From positions 1 to 64,000 of the forward strand of contig JALFNK010000002.1 in NCBI GenBank assembly GCA_022782405.1: 64,000 nt of DNA, read 5' to 3'. Position 1 is the stretch's first letter; each line of letters opens with the position of its first letter. Shown piece after piece: positions 5,782 through 15,614 of this stretch. A program made the translations under genes and the position numbers. The notes under the pieces are model-generated. The model had not been told where the DNA came from, searched no databases, and saw only the letters and a program-made list of their open reading frames with translations. The DNA is from Alistipes sp. (GTDB lineage: Bacteria; Bacteroidota; Bacteroidia; Bacteroidales; Rikenellaceae).

Positions 5782-8756
5782 CAGTTCAGTTTTGCGATTC
5801 GCGCCTTGGCTTCGTCCACGATGCCGTCATCGGCAGGCGTATAGCCGTCGGCAACACTCTGATAAGTCGCCCGGGCCTGGAAATTGTCGCCCTTGCGGAC
5901 ATAGACATCTCCCAGCACCAGGAAGGCCTTGGCCAGCCAGTAGGAGTCGGGTTCGCGGTCGGAGAAGGCAAAGACGGCTTTCTCGGTGGCGTCCATGTCG
6001 CCGCTCTCGAAGAGCGATTCGATGACATAGTAGGCCGCTTCGGATCCCTCGCGTGTCTTCACATCCTTGGCCAGTTCACGGTAGAGCTTCACGGCCTCCG
6101 CCTTGCGGCCCTCCGAGCGCAACTGACCCGCCCAGGCATAACGGGCTTCACGCAGCGCCACAGCCCCGGCATCCGGATGACCGACGACATCGGCAGCCAT
6201 TGCCTCGATCTTCGCAGGGTCGCCCGCCGCAACCGTCGCACGGACATAGCCCGTCATTGCCGCCTCGCGCCCCGTGGAGGTCGAAGCTGCATCGTAAAGG
6301 CGTCGGTATGCCGAAGCCGCCTCCTCGTAACGCTTGTCGGCGAAGGTCATTTCGGAGAGTTTCTCGAGCACCTGTTCCGTATAGCGGTTCGTACCCCGTT
6401 CGGAGAGTGTCGTGAGCGTCTCGATGGCCTCCGTGCGTGCTCCCGTGCGGAGGTAGCAGTCGCTCAGATAGTAAAGGGCGTCGGTGAGGTAGTATCCCTT
6501 CGGATAGTTATCGACATACCCCTTGAGCGACTTGGCCGCCGCTTCGGGCGTACCCGTAAGATAGAGATTCTGCGCTGCGACGAACGAGAGCGAATCGCGT
6601 GAAAGCGCCGACAGATCACTCTCCAGACCCGCCTTGGCGGCGTAGTCGAAATAGCCGTCGGCATTGCCTTCCGAAACATAGATGTCGCGTATGCCCTGCA
6701 TCGCCGCCTTGGCTTCGGAGGATTGCGGTGCCGATTCGACCACCTGGTCGTAATAACGGAGCGACTTCTCCTTGTCGCCCAGATTGAGGTATGCCAGACC
6801 CAGATCCGACAGCGCCTGTGCCCGGCGCGGCGAGGAGGGATAATCGGCAATGAACCGTTCGAGTTGCGCGGCGCCTTCGGCATATTTCTCCTGTGCGATG
6901 AAGCTTCGGCCCAGTTCATAGGAGGCTTCGCTCACATAGTCGCCCTCGCCGTCGGCAAGGATCTGCCGCAGGGCCTGCTGTTTCTCGGAGGTGCGGCCCA
7001 GGATGCCGAGCGTAATGGCCCGCTTGTATCGGGCATAATGTTTTTCCGCCGTACCGAGGGCAATGGCCCGGTCGTACTCCCCTACCGCCGCATCGAATTG
7101 CCGCTCGGCATACTCCACGTCGCCCAGACGGTTATAGGCATCGGCACGATAGCTGTCGCGGGGCGCATAGGCCGAGAGGAATTTTCCGAAAGAGTTGCGG
7201 GCCTGCTGCATGTCGTTGCGGTCGAAGGCGCAGTAGCCCAGGTTGTACCATGCCAGTGCATATTCGCGTGCATCGCGCGGCGCACGGCGCAGGTAGGCAT
7301 TGTATTTGGCCGTGGCGACCGGATAGTCTCCGCGAGAAAAGGCGATCTCACCCTGCCAAAAATCGTTCAGCGCCGCATATTTGGGACTTACATTTGCTGC
7401 GGCGGATTCCGTAAGATAGCGCTGTGCCGCCTGGAGATCGCCTTCGCGATAGGCTTCCAAAGCACGGAAATAGGTGATTTTCTGCAACGCGGCGCGGATA
7501 TCCGAATCCGAGGAGGGCATCGATCTAATGGCCCGATAGGCCGCATCGTAATCGCGCGAATTGTAGTAGGCGGCAATGAGCAGCGTACGCGCCTCGCCCA
7601 CGCGCGGCGAACGGGGATAGCGGTCGATGTAGCGCGTCAGCATGTTGATCGCCCCGTTGAAGGCTCCGCCGCCCAACTCGTACTGCAGTTTGGCATAGTT
7701 GAACAGGGCATCCTCGGCGATCGTAGCGTCGAGCGTCTCGTCCGAAGCCATCGCAAAGGCCTGCATGGCCGACTCCTTGTCGCCGGCGCGCAGATAGCAG
7801 TCGGCCAGGTGGTAGGAGGCGTTCTGCGTCAGGGCATCCTCCGCTCCGCAGGCTTTGCGGAGCCACTCCGCGGCCTCGTCGTAACGGGCCGTACGGTAAA
7901 GCGAGAAACCCATCAGATAACTTGCATCGCGGTCCATTTCGCCACCCGACTCGGTATAGGCCCCGAGGTGCTCGATCGTGCGGTTGTAATCCTCCAGATG
8001 GAACCAGGACTCGGCCATGACCCGCTCCAGTTCGGCTCGCCGCTCCGGAACGGCCTTGCGGGCCAGCTCCTCGCCGTGCTCGACCACATAACGGTAGTTG
8101 CCCTCGCGGAACTCGATCTGAAGCAGATAGAAAGGTACGACCGCACCATAGGCATCACTCCGCGCCAGCTGTGTAAAGCCTCTTTTGGCCGAAGCATAAC
8201 GCCCTTCGGCATAGTCGATATAGGATTTGTAGTAGAGCGCATGGTCGGCGTACTCGCTGCGGGAAGGTATCCGGTCGAAATAGCCGTAGGCTTCGGAATA
8301 ATCGCCTTCGGTGAAGGCCACATAGCCCATGCGGATATCGTACTGTTCGCGCCGCGGAGCACTCAAAGCCTTGTACGCTACGCGTTCGAAAGCCTCGCGG
8401 GCCTGTTTCATATTCCCGACCGTGCAGTAGTACGATCCCAGGGCGAAGCGCACGTCATTGGCATAAACCGATCCGGGATAACGGGCCTCGAAGTCGCGAA
8501 GAGCCCCTTCGGCATCGGCATTGCCCAGTTCCACGGCGCAGGCTGCCAGATAGTAGTCGATCTCCTCTCGGGCGCCCCGATCGGCCGGCTCGAGCACAGC
8601 CCGGGCCCTCAGGAATTCATGGCGCGCATCGCTCCAGCGACCGTAATCGAACAGGTCGCGCCCCCGGGCAAGGGTGGCGCGGAGATCGCCCTCCGCCTGC
8701 ACCGTCCAGGTGCAGAGGAGAAGGAGCGGCAGCAACAGGTTCCGAATTTTTCGCAT
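5781..8756 (-). CDS. large periplasmic TPR-repeat protein
   Basis: A 991-residue exported protein with signal peptide MRKIRNLLLPLLLLCTWTVQA followed by many tetratricopeptide-like helical repeats over almost the whole length. Recurrent elements are A-x-Y-L-x-G-x-x, YxLGxxYxxxG and DALFNYAKLQYELGG-type motifs. It is probably a periplasmic or outer-membrane-associated scaffold for the coupled beta-barrel protein encoded next. The start at 8756 was preferred over the ATG at 8765 because the promoter predicts transcription near 8771; either is possible. No catalytic motif was seen. Confidence 0.8.
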   Translation of the reverse strand: MRKIRNLLLPLLLLCTWTVQAEGDLRATLARGRDLFDYGRWSDARHEFLRARAVLEPADRGAREEIDYYLAACAVELGNADAEGALRDFEARYPGSVYANDVRFALGSYYCTVGNMKQAREAFERVAYKALSAPRREQYDIRMGYVAFTEGDYSEAYGYFDRIPSRSEYADHALYYKSYIDYAEGRYASAKRGFTQLARSDAYGAVVPFYLLQIEFREGNYRYVVEHGEELARKAVPERRAELERVMAESWFHLEDYNRTIEHLGAYTESGGEMDRDASYLMGFSLYRTARYDEAAEWLRKACGAEDALTQNASYHLADCYLRAGDKESAMQAFAMASDETLDATIAEDALFNYAKLQYELGGGAFNGAINMLTRYIDRYPRSPRVGEARTLLIAAYYNSRDYDAAYRAIRSMPSSDSDIRAALQKITYFRALEAYREGDLQAAQRYLTESAAANVSPKYAALNDFWQGEIAFSRGDYPVATAKYNAYLRRAPRDAREYALAWYNLGYCAFDRNDMQQARNSFGKFLSAYAPRDSYRADAYNRLGDVEYAERQFDAAVGEYDRAIALGTAEKHYARYKRAITLGILGRTSEKQQALRQILADGEGDYVSEASYELGRSFIAQEKYAEGAAQLERFIADYPSSPRRAQALSDLGLAYLNLGDKEKSLRYYDQVVESAPQSSEAKAAMQGIRDIYVSEGNADGYFDYAAKAGLESDLSALSRDSLSFVAAQNLYLTGTPEAAAKSLKGYVDNYPKGYYLTDALYYLSDCYLRTGARTEAIETLTTLSERGTNRYTEQVLEKLSEMTFADKRYEEAASAYRRLYDAASTSTGREAAMTGYVRATVAAGDPAKIEAMAADVVGHPDAGAVALREARYAWAGQLRSEGRKAEAVKLYRELAKDVKTREGSEAAYYVIESLFESGDMDATEKAVFAFSDREPDSYWLAKAFLVLGDVYVRKGDNFQARATYQSVADGYTPADDGIVDEAKARIAKLN

Positions 8757-8777
8757 ACGTTCCATTATAATGACGGA

Positions 8778-8809
8778 CAAAGATAATATATCCCGAGCGC
8801 AAAGCCAAA
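8778..8809 (-). promoter_or_regulatory. promoter of the TPR/beta-barrel operon
   Basis: Minus-strand TTTG (8806-8809), 20 bp, TATCTTTG (8778-8785): a near-perfect consensus with a very short leader. Confidence 0.8.
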
Positions 8810-8988
8810 TTTGCAGGCACTCTTTGCACACGGGATCGTCCGTCTGAAAAAGAGGCGTTTCGGCTCGGCATCCGACTTGTATGAAACGATCGCCGGGAAC
8901 GATTTATTGCCGCCGTAACGGAAAGAACGGCGTCCACGGCAACGGAAGCCGACCGCACGGCAAAATCCGCACACTCCGTCGCACTCGA

Positions 8989-10095
8989 TCAGGGCCGGAT
9001 GTCGCGGCAGTTCTTCTTCAATGCGATCACACCGTCATCGAGCGCCACGACTCCGTTGCGGGCCCGGAGCATGGTCCTCATGGTCGAAGCGTCGATGTTG
9101 TAGCAACGGACCGGGCCGGTGCCGAAATCATGCCACTGCTTATCGTACAACGGTTCGGGCGTAAGACATACGACTGTTTCGCCGCGCGCCGCCGCGCGCT
9201 CCACCAGACGGGCCATGCGTCGTGCGCATCGGGGCGACAGTGCATCGAACGAGGTAACGCAGAGCATGTAAAGACGGCCGGGAGTCGAGAGAACCTGCCG
9301 GGTGGCATCGCCTCCGGCATCGCGCAGGGCGAACTCTCCGATCAGCGGTGCCGCAGCCGGAGCATCTCCCGTCGTACGCGTATCGATCCACTCCCATTCA
9401 TCGGCATTCTGCCACTCCGTATCGTCGAGCGAGAATTCCCGCTCCTCACCCGTGCGGAGATTCCGGTAGACAAGCACCGTCTCCGACTCCCCGACATCCT
9501 CCGCCGGGGCCTGCATCGCCTCGGCTATGTTCACGCCGACTTTATAAGGCAGGAAGTCGATCAACGGCAGGTGGATATAACAATAGTAGCCCAGATACAT
9601 GGAGAGAAAGAAGAAGGTGCAGGTAAGCAGAATCTCCACGGGTTTGAAGGCGAAGATCTTGTCGGGCCTGTAGCGCCACCAGACGACAAAGGCCATCGGC
9701 AGCAGCACCAGATTCTTGAAGAAGGTTTCCCAGGGAGTGAGCTTGAGCGCCTCGCCGAAACATCCGCAATCCTCGACGGGAATAACCGTGGCGCTCAGGA
9801 AGGTGAGTACCGTAAAGAAGGTCATCGACGCCAATGCGAAGATCGAGATCAGACGGATACGGACCTTGAAGAGCAGCATGCAGCCCATCATCAGCTCGGC
9901 GCCGCACAGCCAGATCGAAAAGGTCATCGAGGCCGGTTCAAGCCACTCCAGACCATAGATCGAGAGATATTCGTTCACCTTCAGTGCCGTGCCCCACGGG
10001 TCGATGACCTTCGTGAAGCCCGAAAGGATAAATGTCGCAGCCAGAATGATCCGGCAGAGGTTGGTCAGCAGTTTGAAGATACGGTTCTGTCTCAT
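8989..10095 (-). CDS. DoxX-like membrane protein, BT_3928 type
   Basis: A 368-residue protein with about five hydrophobic helices in the N-terminal 190 residues and a soluble C-terminal half. The N-terminal part resembles DoxX/MauE-type membrane proteins, including AATFILSGFTKVIDPWG near residue 20 and the conserved DCGCFG motif near 110. The C-terminal part has a thioredoxin-like feel (GRLYMLCVTSFDALSPRCARR), possibly redox related, but I cannot assign a reaction. Its start overlaps the tmk stop by 4 nt (ATGA), so it is the last gene of the suf-tmk run. The DoxX link is from family resemblance and the role is unknown. Confidence 0.75.
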   Translation of the reverse strand: MRQNRIFKLLTNLCRIILAATFILSGFTKVIDPWGTALKVNEYLSIYGLEWLEPASMTFSIWLCGAELMMGCMLLFKVRIRLISIFALASMTFFTVLTFLSATVIPVEDCGCFGEALKLTPWETFFKNLVLLPMAFVVWWRYRPDKIFAFKPVEILLTCTFFFLSMYLGYYCYIHLPLIDFLPYKVGVNIAEAMQAPAEDVGESETVLVYRNLRTGEEREFSLDDTEWQNADEWEWIDTRTTGDAPAAAPLIGEFALRDAGGDATRQVLSTPGRLYMLCVTSFDALSPRCARRMARLVERAAARGETVVCLTPEPLYDKQWHDFGTGPVRCYNIDASTMRTMLRARNGVVALDDGVIALKKNCRDIRP

Positions 10096-10778
10096 CGGGT
10101 AGCAAGAATCGGCGCAAGGGCGGCACTTATTTTGGCAAAAATTCCCTCGGGGCTCTCCATTGCGCCCGAAGCATCGCAACAATCGACCACCTGCAGTCGC
10201 GGATCGCGGGTCGCGATATCGAGGTATACCTCGCGCACGCGCCGCTGCAGATCGAGAGCATCCTCATGGATGTCGCGCGCGCCCTGGAGGTAACTCCGGT
10301 CGTCGCCTTCGCGCGTTTCGGCGAGCTTGCGTTCGGTGAACGAAAAGGGTACGTCGAGGAAGAGCGACAGGTCGGGGCGAGGCAGGTCGTTATGGTCGAA
10401 CTCCAGGCTGATGATCCACTCCCGCAGGGCGTCGCGTGCCGCACCGGCGGGCAGTTTGGCGCATTGGTAGCCGACATTCGAGTAGACATAGCGATCCAGC
10501 ACCACAGCCTTGCCTTCGGCGAGCCACTGCCGGATCTGCGGGGCAGCCCCGGCCCGGTCGCCGGCAAAAAGCAGCGCCACCAGATAGGGATCGACCGCAT
10601 CGACGCCCCCGAACTCACCCCGCAGGAAACGGGCGATCAGCGCGCCGTAGACCGGAGCGTCGAAACGCGGGAAATGGATGTATTCGCTCGCCATGCCCCG
10701 CTCCGCGAGCATCTGGCGCAACAGACGGATCTGGGTCGATTTGCCCGCACCGTCCAAACCTTCGAGCACGATAAACAT
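10092..10778 (-). CDS. tmk: thymidylate kinase
   Basis: A 228-residue dTMP kinase, which phosphorylates dTMP to dTDP with ATP. The P-loop GLDGAGKST is at residues 7-15. The DRYVYSNVGYQ segment near residue 95, which contributes to base binding, and a LID region RSYLQGARDIHE are visible. The length is normal to slightly long. It sits 32 nt downstream of sufS and overlaps the next gene by 4 nt, so it is probably transcribed with the suf genes. Confidence 0.95.
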   Translation of the reverse strand: MFIVLEGLDGAGKSTQIRLLRQMLAERGMASEYIHFPRFDAPVYGALIARFLRGEFGGVDAVDPYLVALLFAGDRAGAAPQIRQWLAEGKAVVLDRYVYSNVGYQCAKLPAGAARDALREWIISLEFDHNDLPRPDLSLFLDVPFSFTERKLAETREGDDRSYLQGARDIHEDALDLQRRVREVYLDIATRDPRLQVVDCCDASGAMESPEGIFAKISAALAPILATR

Positions 10779-10810
10779 AGCAGGTCAGTATGGTGGTTTC
10801 AACTGTTTTC

Positions 10811-12037
10811 TCATCCGCGCAGCATGCGCACGGCGCGCGCCACGCCGTCGGCCAGCGCATCGGCCTCGGCAAGCGTATTGTAGAGGGCGAACGACGCCCT
10901 GCACATGCCCGTAACGCCGAAGTGGTCCATGACCGGCTCGGCACAATGCTGGCCCGTGCGGACGGCAATGCCCAGTTTGTCGAGAATCATGCCCATGTCA
11001 TAGGGGTGCACCCCTTCGACGTTGAACGAGACGATGGCGCACTTGTCGGCCGTCGTGCCGTAAATCCGCAATCCGTCGATCGCCGCAAGGCGCTCTTCGG
11101 CCCGCTGCAGCAGGGACCGTTCGTGCGCCTCGATCTGCGCCGCATCGAACTGCCGGAGAAAACGCACGGCCTCGCCCAGGCCGATCGCCCCCACGAAGTC
11201 GGCCGTGCCGGCCTCGAACTTGAGCGGCACGGGCGCAAAGGTCGTCCGGGCGAAGGTTACGCGATCGACCATGTCGCCGCCGCCGAGGAAGGGAGGCATG
11301 GCCTCGAGCAACGCCCGCTTGCCGTAGAGCACGCCGATGCCTGTCGGACCATAGAGTTTATGACCCGAAAAGGCGTAGAAGTCGCAATCCAAGGCACGGA
11401 CATCGACGCCGCCGTGCACCACTCCCTGACAGCCGTCCACGACCGCCACGGCACCCGCGGCATGTGCCGCATCGATGACCGCGCGCAGGTCGGGGCGCGT
11501 ACCGAGCGTATTGGAAGCCTGCGTAACGGCCACCACACGCGTACGTCCGTCGAGCAGTGCCGGAAGCAGTTCCGTACGGAGACGCCCCTCATCGTCGAAG
11601 GGCAGCATGCGGATCTCGGCACCCTTGCGCTCGGCCAGCAATTGCCACGGCACAAGATTCGAGTGATGTTCCATCTCGCTGACGACCAGGTTGTCGCCCG
11701 CCTGCACGAAGCGCTCGCCCCAGGCATAGGCCACCGTATTGAGCGATGCCGTGGCACCAGCCGTGAAGACGACCTCCTCCTTTTCGGCTGCGCCGATGAA
11801 GTCGGCGATTTCGGCCCGGGCCGCCTCGAACTGCTCGGTGGCCTCCTCCGAAAGCAGATGCACCCCGCGGTGAATATTGGCGTTCGTCTCCCGATAGAGC
11901 GATGCGACCTTGTCGATCACGCATTGCGGCTTCTGGGCCGTGGCCCCGCTGTCGAGGTAGACGAGCGGTTTGCCATAGACCTGACGCGAAAGGATCGGGA
12001 ACTCGCGGCGAATGGCTTCAATATCGAACGGCTGCAT
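10811..12037 (-). CDS. sufS: cysteine desulfurase SufS
   Basis: A 408-residue PLP enzyme that takes sulfur from cysteine for Fe-S cluster assembly. The PLP lysine is K227 in SGHKLYGPTG, His124 lies in EMEHHSN over the cofactor, and the catalytic Cys365 is in RTGQHCAEPV. These positions are within one or two residues of those I remember for E. coli SufS. The frame is open further upstream to 12580, but that part only shadows sufD; the ATG at 12037 lies 2 nt after the sufD stop. No sufE or sufU partner is in this window. Confidence 0.96.
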   Translation of the reverse strand: MQPFDIEAIRREFPILSRQVYGKPLVYLDSGATAQKPQCVIDKVASLYRETNANIHRGVHLLSEEATEQFEAARAEIADFIGAAEKEEVVFTAGATASLNTVAYAWGERFVQAGDNLVVSEMEHHSNLVPWQLLAERKGAEIRMLPFDDEGRLRTELLPALLDGRTRVVAVTQASNTLGTRPDLRAVIDAAHAAGAVAVVDGCQGVVHGGVDVRALDCDFYAFSGHKLYGPTGIGVLYGKRALLEAMPPFLGGGDMVDRVTFARTTFAPVPLKFEAGTADFVGAIGLGEAVRFLRQFDAAQIEAHERSLLQRAEERLAAIDGLRIYGTTADKCAIVSFNVEGVHPYDMGMILDKLGIAVRTGQHCAEPVMDHFGVTGMCRASFALYNTLAEADALADGVARAVRMLRG

Positions 12038-12039
12038 GG

Positions 12040-12861
12040 CTACATCTCCTCCATTTTTGCGGAGACGAGCTCCATGACCGCCTCCGAAAGAGGCTCTATT
12101 CCACAACGGCGCACGATGTCGCCGACGAATCCTTCGATCTGGAGCCGGCGGGCATCCGCCTCGCTCAAGCCCCGCTGGCGCATGTAGAGAATCGCCTCGG
12201 CATCCATCTGCCCCACCGTTGCGCCGTGCGAGCACTTCACGTCGTCGGCATAGATCTCCAGCTGGGGCTGTGTCGTGATCCGCGCCCGCTCGCTCAAAAG
12301 TACATTGCGGCTCTGCTGCCGGGCATCGGTGCGCTGGGCGTCGGGAGCCACATAGACCAGACCGTGGAACTCCCCCACGGCCTCGCCGCCGGCAACTCCC
12401 CGGACCGAAGAGTCGCTGCGGCAATCCGGCACAAGGTGCGCCGTATGCAGTTTCAACACGCAATGCTCCCTGCCGGCAGCCAGGAAAGCCCCGCCGAAAG
12501 CACTCTCGGCATCGGCGCCCCGGAGGTCGATCCGATAGGAGGCGTTGGCGCTCGTGAGCTCGACGGCCGTCATGCGGCACCGGCTGCGGGCAGCCTGCGA
12601 CACGGAGACCTCGGCAAAGGCTTCGGAGAGGAACAATTCCGTCAGGTCAAGTTGCGCCCCCTCGGCCAAATCGACCGTCAGCGTCGCCGTCGCAGCCGCG
12701 GCATGCAGCACGACCAGATGCGCCGAGGCGCCTGCGGCCACCTCGACACGCAGCGTTCCTGGATCGATCACCGCACATGGCCCGGGCTCCGCCGCCGTGA
12801 TACGGAGGATATCACCCTCCACGGCACGGAACGTCCGAAGCAGGTTTTTCAATGCATCCAT
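12040..12861 (-). CDS. sufD: SufD, short form
   Basis: A 273-residue SufB/SufD-family scaffold subunit that pairs with SufB and SufC. The C-terminal half has the family beta-helix and the conserved stretch LEIYADDVKCSHGATVGQMD, then the helical tail ILYMRQRGLSEADARR. The protein is much shorter than typical SufD proteins of about 420-450 residues: it begins where the beta-helix core begins and lacks the usual N-terminal helical region. The start is fixed by a one-base overlap with the sufC stop (TGATG), so this is a compact form, not a mis-called start. Confidence 0.9.
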   Translation of the reverse strand: MDALKNLLRTFRAVEGDILRITAAEPGPCAVIDPGTLRVEVAAGASAHLVVLHAAAATATLTVDLAEGAQLDLTELFLSEAFAEVSVSQAARSRCRMTAVELTSANASYRIDLRGADAESAFGGAFLAAGREHCVLKLHTAHLVPDCRSDSSVRGVAGGEAVGEFHGLVYVAPDAQRTDARQQSRNVLLSERARITTQPQLEIYADDVKCSHGATVGQMDAEAILYMRQRGLSEADARRLQIEGFVGDIVRRCGIEPLSEAVMELVSAKMEEM

Positions 12862-13613
12862 CACTCCGCGCAGTCGTTAATGAGCCAGTCGTAGCCCTCC
12901 TTCTCGAGCTTCAGGGCCAGTGTCTTGTCGCCCGTGTAGATGATGCGGCCCCGATAGAGGACATGCACCACGTCGGGAACGATATAATCGAGCAGCCGCT
13001 GGTAGTGCGTGATGACCACCGTGGCATTCTGTGGCGTGTGGAGTTTCGTAACGCCCGTGGCGACGATCCGAAGCGCGTCGATATCGAGGCCCGAGTCGGT
13101 CTCGTCCAGAATCGCCAGTTTCGGGTCGAGCATCGCCATCTGGAAAATCTCGTTCTTCTTCTTCTCACCGCCCGAGAAACCTTCGTTCACGGCCCGGGAG
13201 GTAAGTTTCGAGGGAAGCTCCACGATGGCGCTCTTCTCGCGCATGAGTTTCAGGAACTCCGCAGCCGAGAGCGGCTCCTCGCCGCGGAAACGCCGCTGTT
13301 CATTGACGGCGATCTTCATGAAGTTGGCCATCGTAACACCGGGGATCTCCACCGGATACTGAAAGCCCAGGAAGAGACCCAGGCGCGCCCGGTCCTCGAT
13401 CGGCATCGCAAGCAGGTCGCGCCCCATGAAGGTGGCCGAGCCCTCGGTTACGGTGAACTTCTCGTTGCCGGCCAGCACCGATGCCAGGGTCGATTTGCCC
13501 GAGCCGTTGGGGCCCATGATAGCATGCACCTCGCCGGGCCGGACCTCGAGGTCGATACCCCGGAGAATCTCCTTGCCATCGACCGAGGCATGCAGATTTT
13601 TTACGCTTAACAT
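12861..13613 (-). CDS. sufC: Fe-S assembly ATPase SufC
   Basis: A 250-residue ABC-type ATPase that energises the SufBCD scaffold. The Walker A MGPNGSGKST starts at residue 33. The signature region GFSGGEKKKNE is near residue 145, followed by Walker B LAILDETDSGLD, and ITHYQRLLDYI contains the switch His. It lies 47 nt downstream of sufB and overlaps sufD. Confidence 0.97.
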   Translation of the reverse strand: MLSVKNLHASVDGKEILRGIDLEVRPGEVHAIMGPNGSGKSTLASVLAGNEKFTVTEGSATFMGRDLLAMPIEDRARLGLFLGFQYPVEIPGVTMANFMKIAVNEQRRFRGEEPLSAAEFLKLMREKSAIVELPSKLTSRAVNEGFSGGEKKKNEIFQMAMLDPKLAILDETDSGLDIDALRIVATGVTKLHTPQNATVVITHYQRLLDYIVPDVVHVLYRGRIIYTGDKTLALKLEKEGYDWLINDCAE

Positions 13614-13660
13614 ATCTTTCTTACCAGTTTTTACAAATTATTACTCCACCCGGGATTCTA

Positions 13661-15106
13661 TTATCCCACCGTGCCCTCCAACTGCAGAGCCAGCAGTTTC
13701 TGCGCCTCTACGGCAAACTCCATGGGCAGCTTCGAAAGCACCTCCCGGGCATATCCGTTCACGATCAGCCCCACGGCATCCTCGGTCGAAAGGCCCCGCT
13801 GCCGGCAGTAGAAGAGCTGGTCGTCCGAAATCTTCGAAGTCGTGGCCTCATGCTCGACGACAGCCGTGGCGTTGCGGTTGTCGATCACGGGGAAGGTATG
13901 CGCCCCGCAGCGGTCGCCGATCAGCAGCGAGTCGCACTGCGAATAGTTCCGCGCATGTTCGGCACCTTTGGCCATGCGCACCAGACCCCGGTAGGAGTTC
14001 TCGCTGCGGCCGGCCGAAATGCCCTTCGAGACGATCCGGCTGCGCGTGTTGCGGCCGATATGGATCATCTTCGTGCCCGTGTCGGCCTGCTGGAAGTTGT
14101 TGGTCATCGCCACCGAATAGAACTCCCCGACGGAGTTGTCGCCCGCAAGGATGCAGCTCGGATATTTCCAGGTGATGGCCGAACCGGTCTCGACCTGTGT
14201 CCACGACAGACGGGCGTTCTCGCGGCAGATGCCCCGCTTGGTTACGAAGTTGTAGATACCGCCGCGTCCTTCGCGGTCGCCCGGATACCAGTTCTGCACC
14301 GTAGAGTATTTCACCTCGGCGTCGCGCTCGACGACGATCTCCACCACGGCGGCATGCAGCTGGTTTTCGTCGCGCATCGGAGCCGTGCAGCCTTCGAGAT
14401 AGCTCACATAGGCCCCTTCGTCGGCCACGATCAGCGTGCGCTCGAACTGTCCCGTACCGGCGGCATTGATCCGGAAGTAGGTCGAGAGCTCCATCGGGCA
14501 ACGCACCCCCTTCGGGATGTAGCAGAACGACCCGTCGGAGAAGACTGCGGCATTGAGCGCCGCATAGAAGTTGTCCGTATAGGGGACGACGCTTCCGAGG
14601 TATTTGCGGACCAGATCGGGATGGTCGCGCAACGCCTCCGAAATCGAGCAGAAGATGATGCCCTTTTCGGCCAGCGTCTCGCGGAAGGTGGTCTTCACCG
14701 AAACGGAGTCCAACACGGCATCCACGGCCACGCCCGCCAGCGCCATCTGCTCCTCGAGCGGAATGCCCAGGCGGTCGAAGGTGCGCTTGAGTTCGGGATC
14801 GACTTCATCCATCGAACCGAGCGTTTTTTTCGTCTTGGGGGCCGCATAATAGATGATATCCTGAAAGTCGATCTCGGGAATCCGCAGGTGTGCCCACGTC
14901 GGAGGCTCGAGCGTCAGAAAATGGCGGTAGGCCGCCACACGACGTTCGGTCATCCACTCCGGCTCGCCCTTCTTTTCCGAGATCAGACGCACGGTCTCCT
15001 CGGACAGTCCCTTGCCGATGGTCTCGGTCTCTATGTCCGAGGTGAATCCGTATTTATATTCCTGCTCCCGAAGATCTTCGAGGAGCTCCTTTTCATTCGT
15101 TGCCAT
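13661..15106 (-). CDS. sufB: Fe-S assembly scaffold protein SufB
   Basis: A 481-residue SufB, the main scaffold on which new Fe-S clusters are built. The length is normal. Visible family segments are [18 protein letters not shown] in the middle, [20 protein letters not shown], and the C-terminal [20 protein letters not shown] and [12 protein letters not shown]. It is the first gene of the sufB-sufC-sufD-sufS run, with a TACCTTTG promoter element 18 bp upstream of the ATG. Confidence 0.97.
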   Translation of the reverse strand: MATNEKELLEDLREQEYKYGFTSDIETETIGKGLSEETVRLISEKKGEPEWMTERRVAAYRHFLTLEPPTWAHLRIPEIDFQDIIYYAAPKTKKTLGSMDEVDPELKRTFDRLGIPLEEQMALAGVAVDAVLDSVSVKTTFRETLAEKGIIFCSISEALRDHPDLVRKYLGSVVPYTDNFYAALNAAVFSDGSFCYIPKGVRCPMELSTYFRINAAGTGQFERTLIVADEGAYVSYLEGCTAPMRDENQLHAAVVEIVVERDAEVKYSTVQNWYPGDREGRGGIYNFVTKRGICRENARLSWTQVETGSAITWKYPSCILAGDNSVGEFYSVAMTNNFQQADTGTKMIHIGRNTRSRIVSKGISAGRSENSYRGLVRMAKGAEHARNYSQCDSLLIGDRCGAHTFPVIDNRNATAVVEHEATTSKISDDQLFYCRQRGLSTEDAVGLIVNGYAREVLSKLPMEFAVEAQKLLALQLEGTVG

Positions 15107-15124
15107 GTAGTGTCAAATGTCGGA

Positions 15125-15132
15125 CAAAGGTA
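15125..15132 (-). promoter_or_regulatory. -7 element of the suf operon
   Basis: Minus-strand TACCTTTG, 18 bp before the sufB ATG. A clear -33 box is not visible. No IscR- or SufR-like operator was recognised. The 15133-15378 part of the sufB/tRNA-Ser gap holds nothing else that I can support. Confidence 0.55.
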
Positions 15133-15378
15133 CGAAATCAAATTGCAAAATCATAATGCCGCCGGGCAAATCTGCACCTTCGCGGCCGGTTGTCCCGCAG
15201 ACCCGGGCCTCATATCGGGATCCGGACCCGCCGCAACGGAGATCTGCCCCGTTTCCGCGGACTGTTTCCACCGGCGGAACGCCCCGACAGAGACCATCGC
15301 AAAGAACATTCCGAAGAGGCATTCGGGAGGCACCGTATGGAAAGATCGGATGAAAACCGGAAATTTTGGCCGCATTGT

Positions 15379-15409
15379 TTTGAAGTTCCCCAAAAAGATT
15401 CTATATTTG
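15379..15409 (+). promoter_or_regulatory. promoter of tRNA-Ser
   Basis: TTTG (15379-15382), 19 bp, TATATTTG (15402-15409), followed by CACACC, a variant of the CACC seen after rrn and tRNA-Phe -7 boxes. Confidence 0.78.
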
Positions 15410-15450
15410 CACACCCTTTCGGGAGAATACCGCTCCCGCGAAGCGTGCCC

Positions 15451-15542
15451 GGAGAGATGGGTGAGTGGCTGAAACCACCGGTTTGCTAAACCGACGTACG
15501 GGGTAACCCGTACCACGAGTTCGAATCTCGTTCTCTCCGCCA
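15451..15542 (+). tRNA. tRNA-Ser (anticodon GCT)
   Basis: The acceptor arm GGAGAGA pairs with TCTCTCC (15532-15538). The anticodon loop carries GCT at 15485-15487, a long variable arm GTACGGGGTAACCCGTAC marks a class II tRNA, and the T arm reads GAGTTCGAATCTC. The CCA end is encoded (15540-15542). It decodes AGC/AGU serine codons. Confidence 0.95.
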
Positions 15543-15546
15543 AACG

Positions 15547-15577
15547 AAAGCCGCAGACTCCGGTCCGCGGCTTTTTC
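15547..15577 (+). terminator. terminator of tRNA-Ser
   Basis: Stem AAAGCCGC / GCGGCTTT with a 12-nt loop and a T-run directly after the tRNA. Confidence 0.8.
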
Positions 15578-15614
15578 GGTACCCGGAGGTGTGTCCAAAG
15601 CCCCCCGGAAACGA

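Noticed and set aside
6723..8786. Plus-strand open frame of 687 codons opposite the TPR gene
   Set aside because: Shadow of the GC-rich TPR gene; no promoter, no recognisable motif.
8832..8988. Small gene between the TPR and DoxX-like genes
   Set aside because: Only frames without start context or family motif; the interval holds a weak hairpin (8911-8932) and nothing more that I can support.
12038..12580. N-terminal extension of SufS by 181 codons
   Set aside because: The extension is Arg/Gly-rich and only shadows sufD in another frame; the SufS N-terminus aligns with the ATG at 12037.
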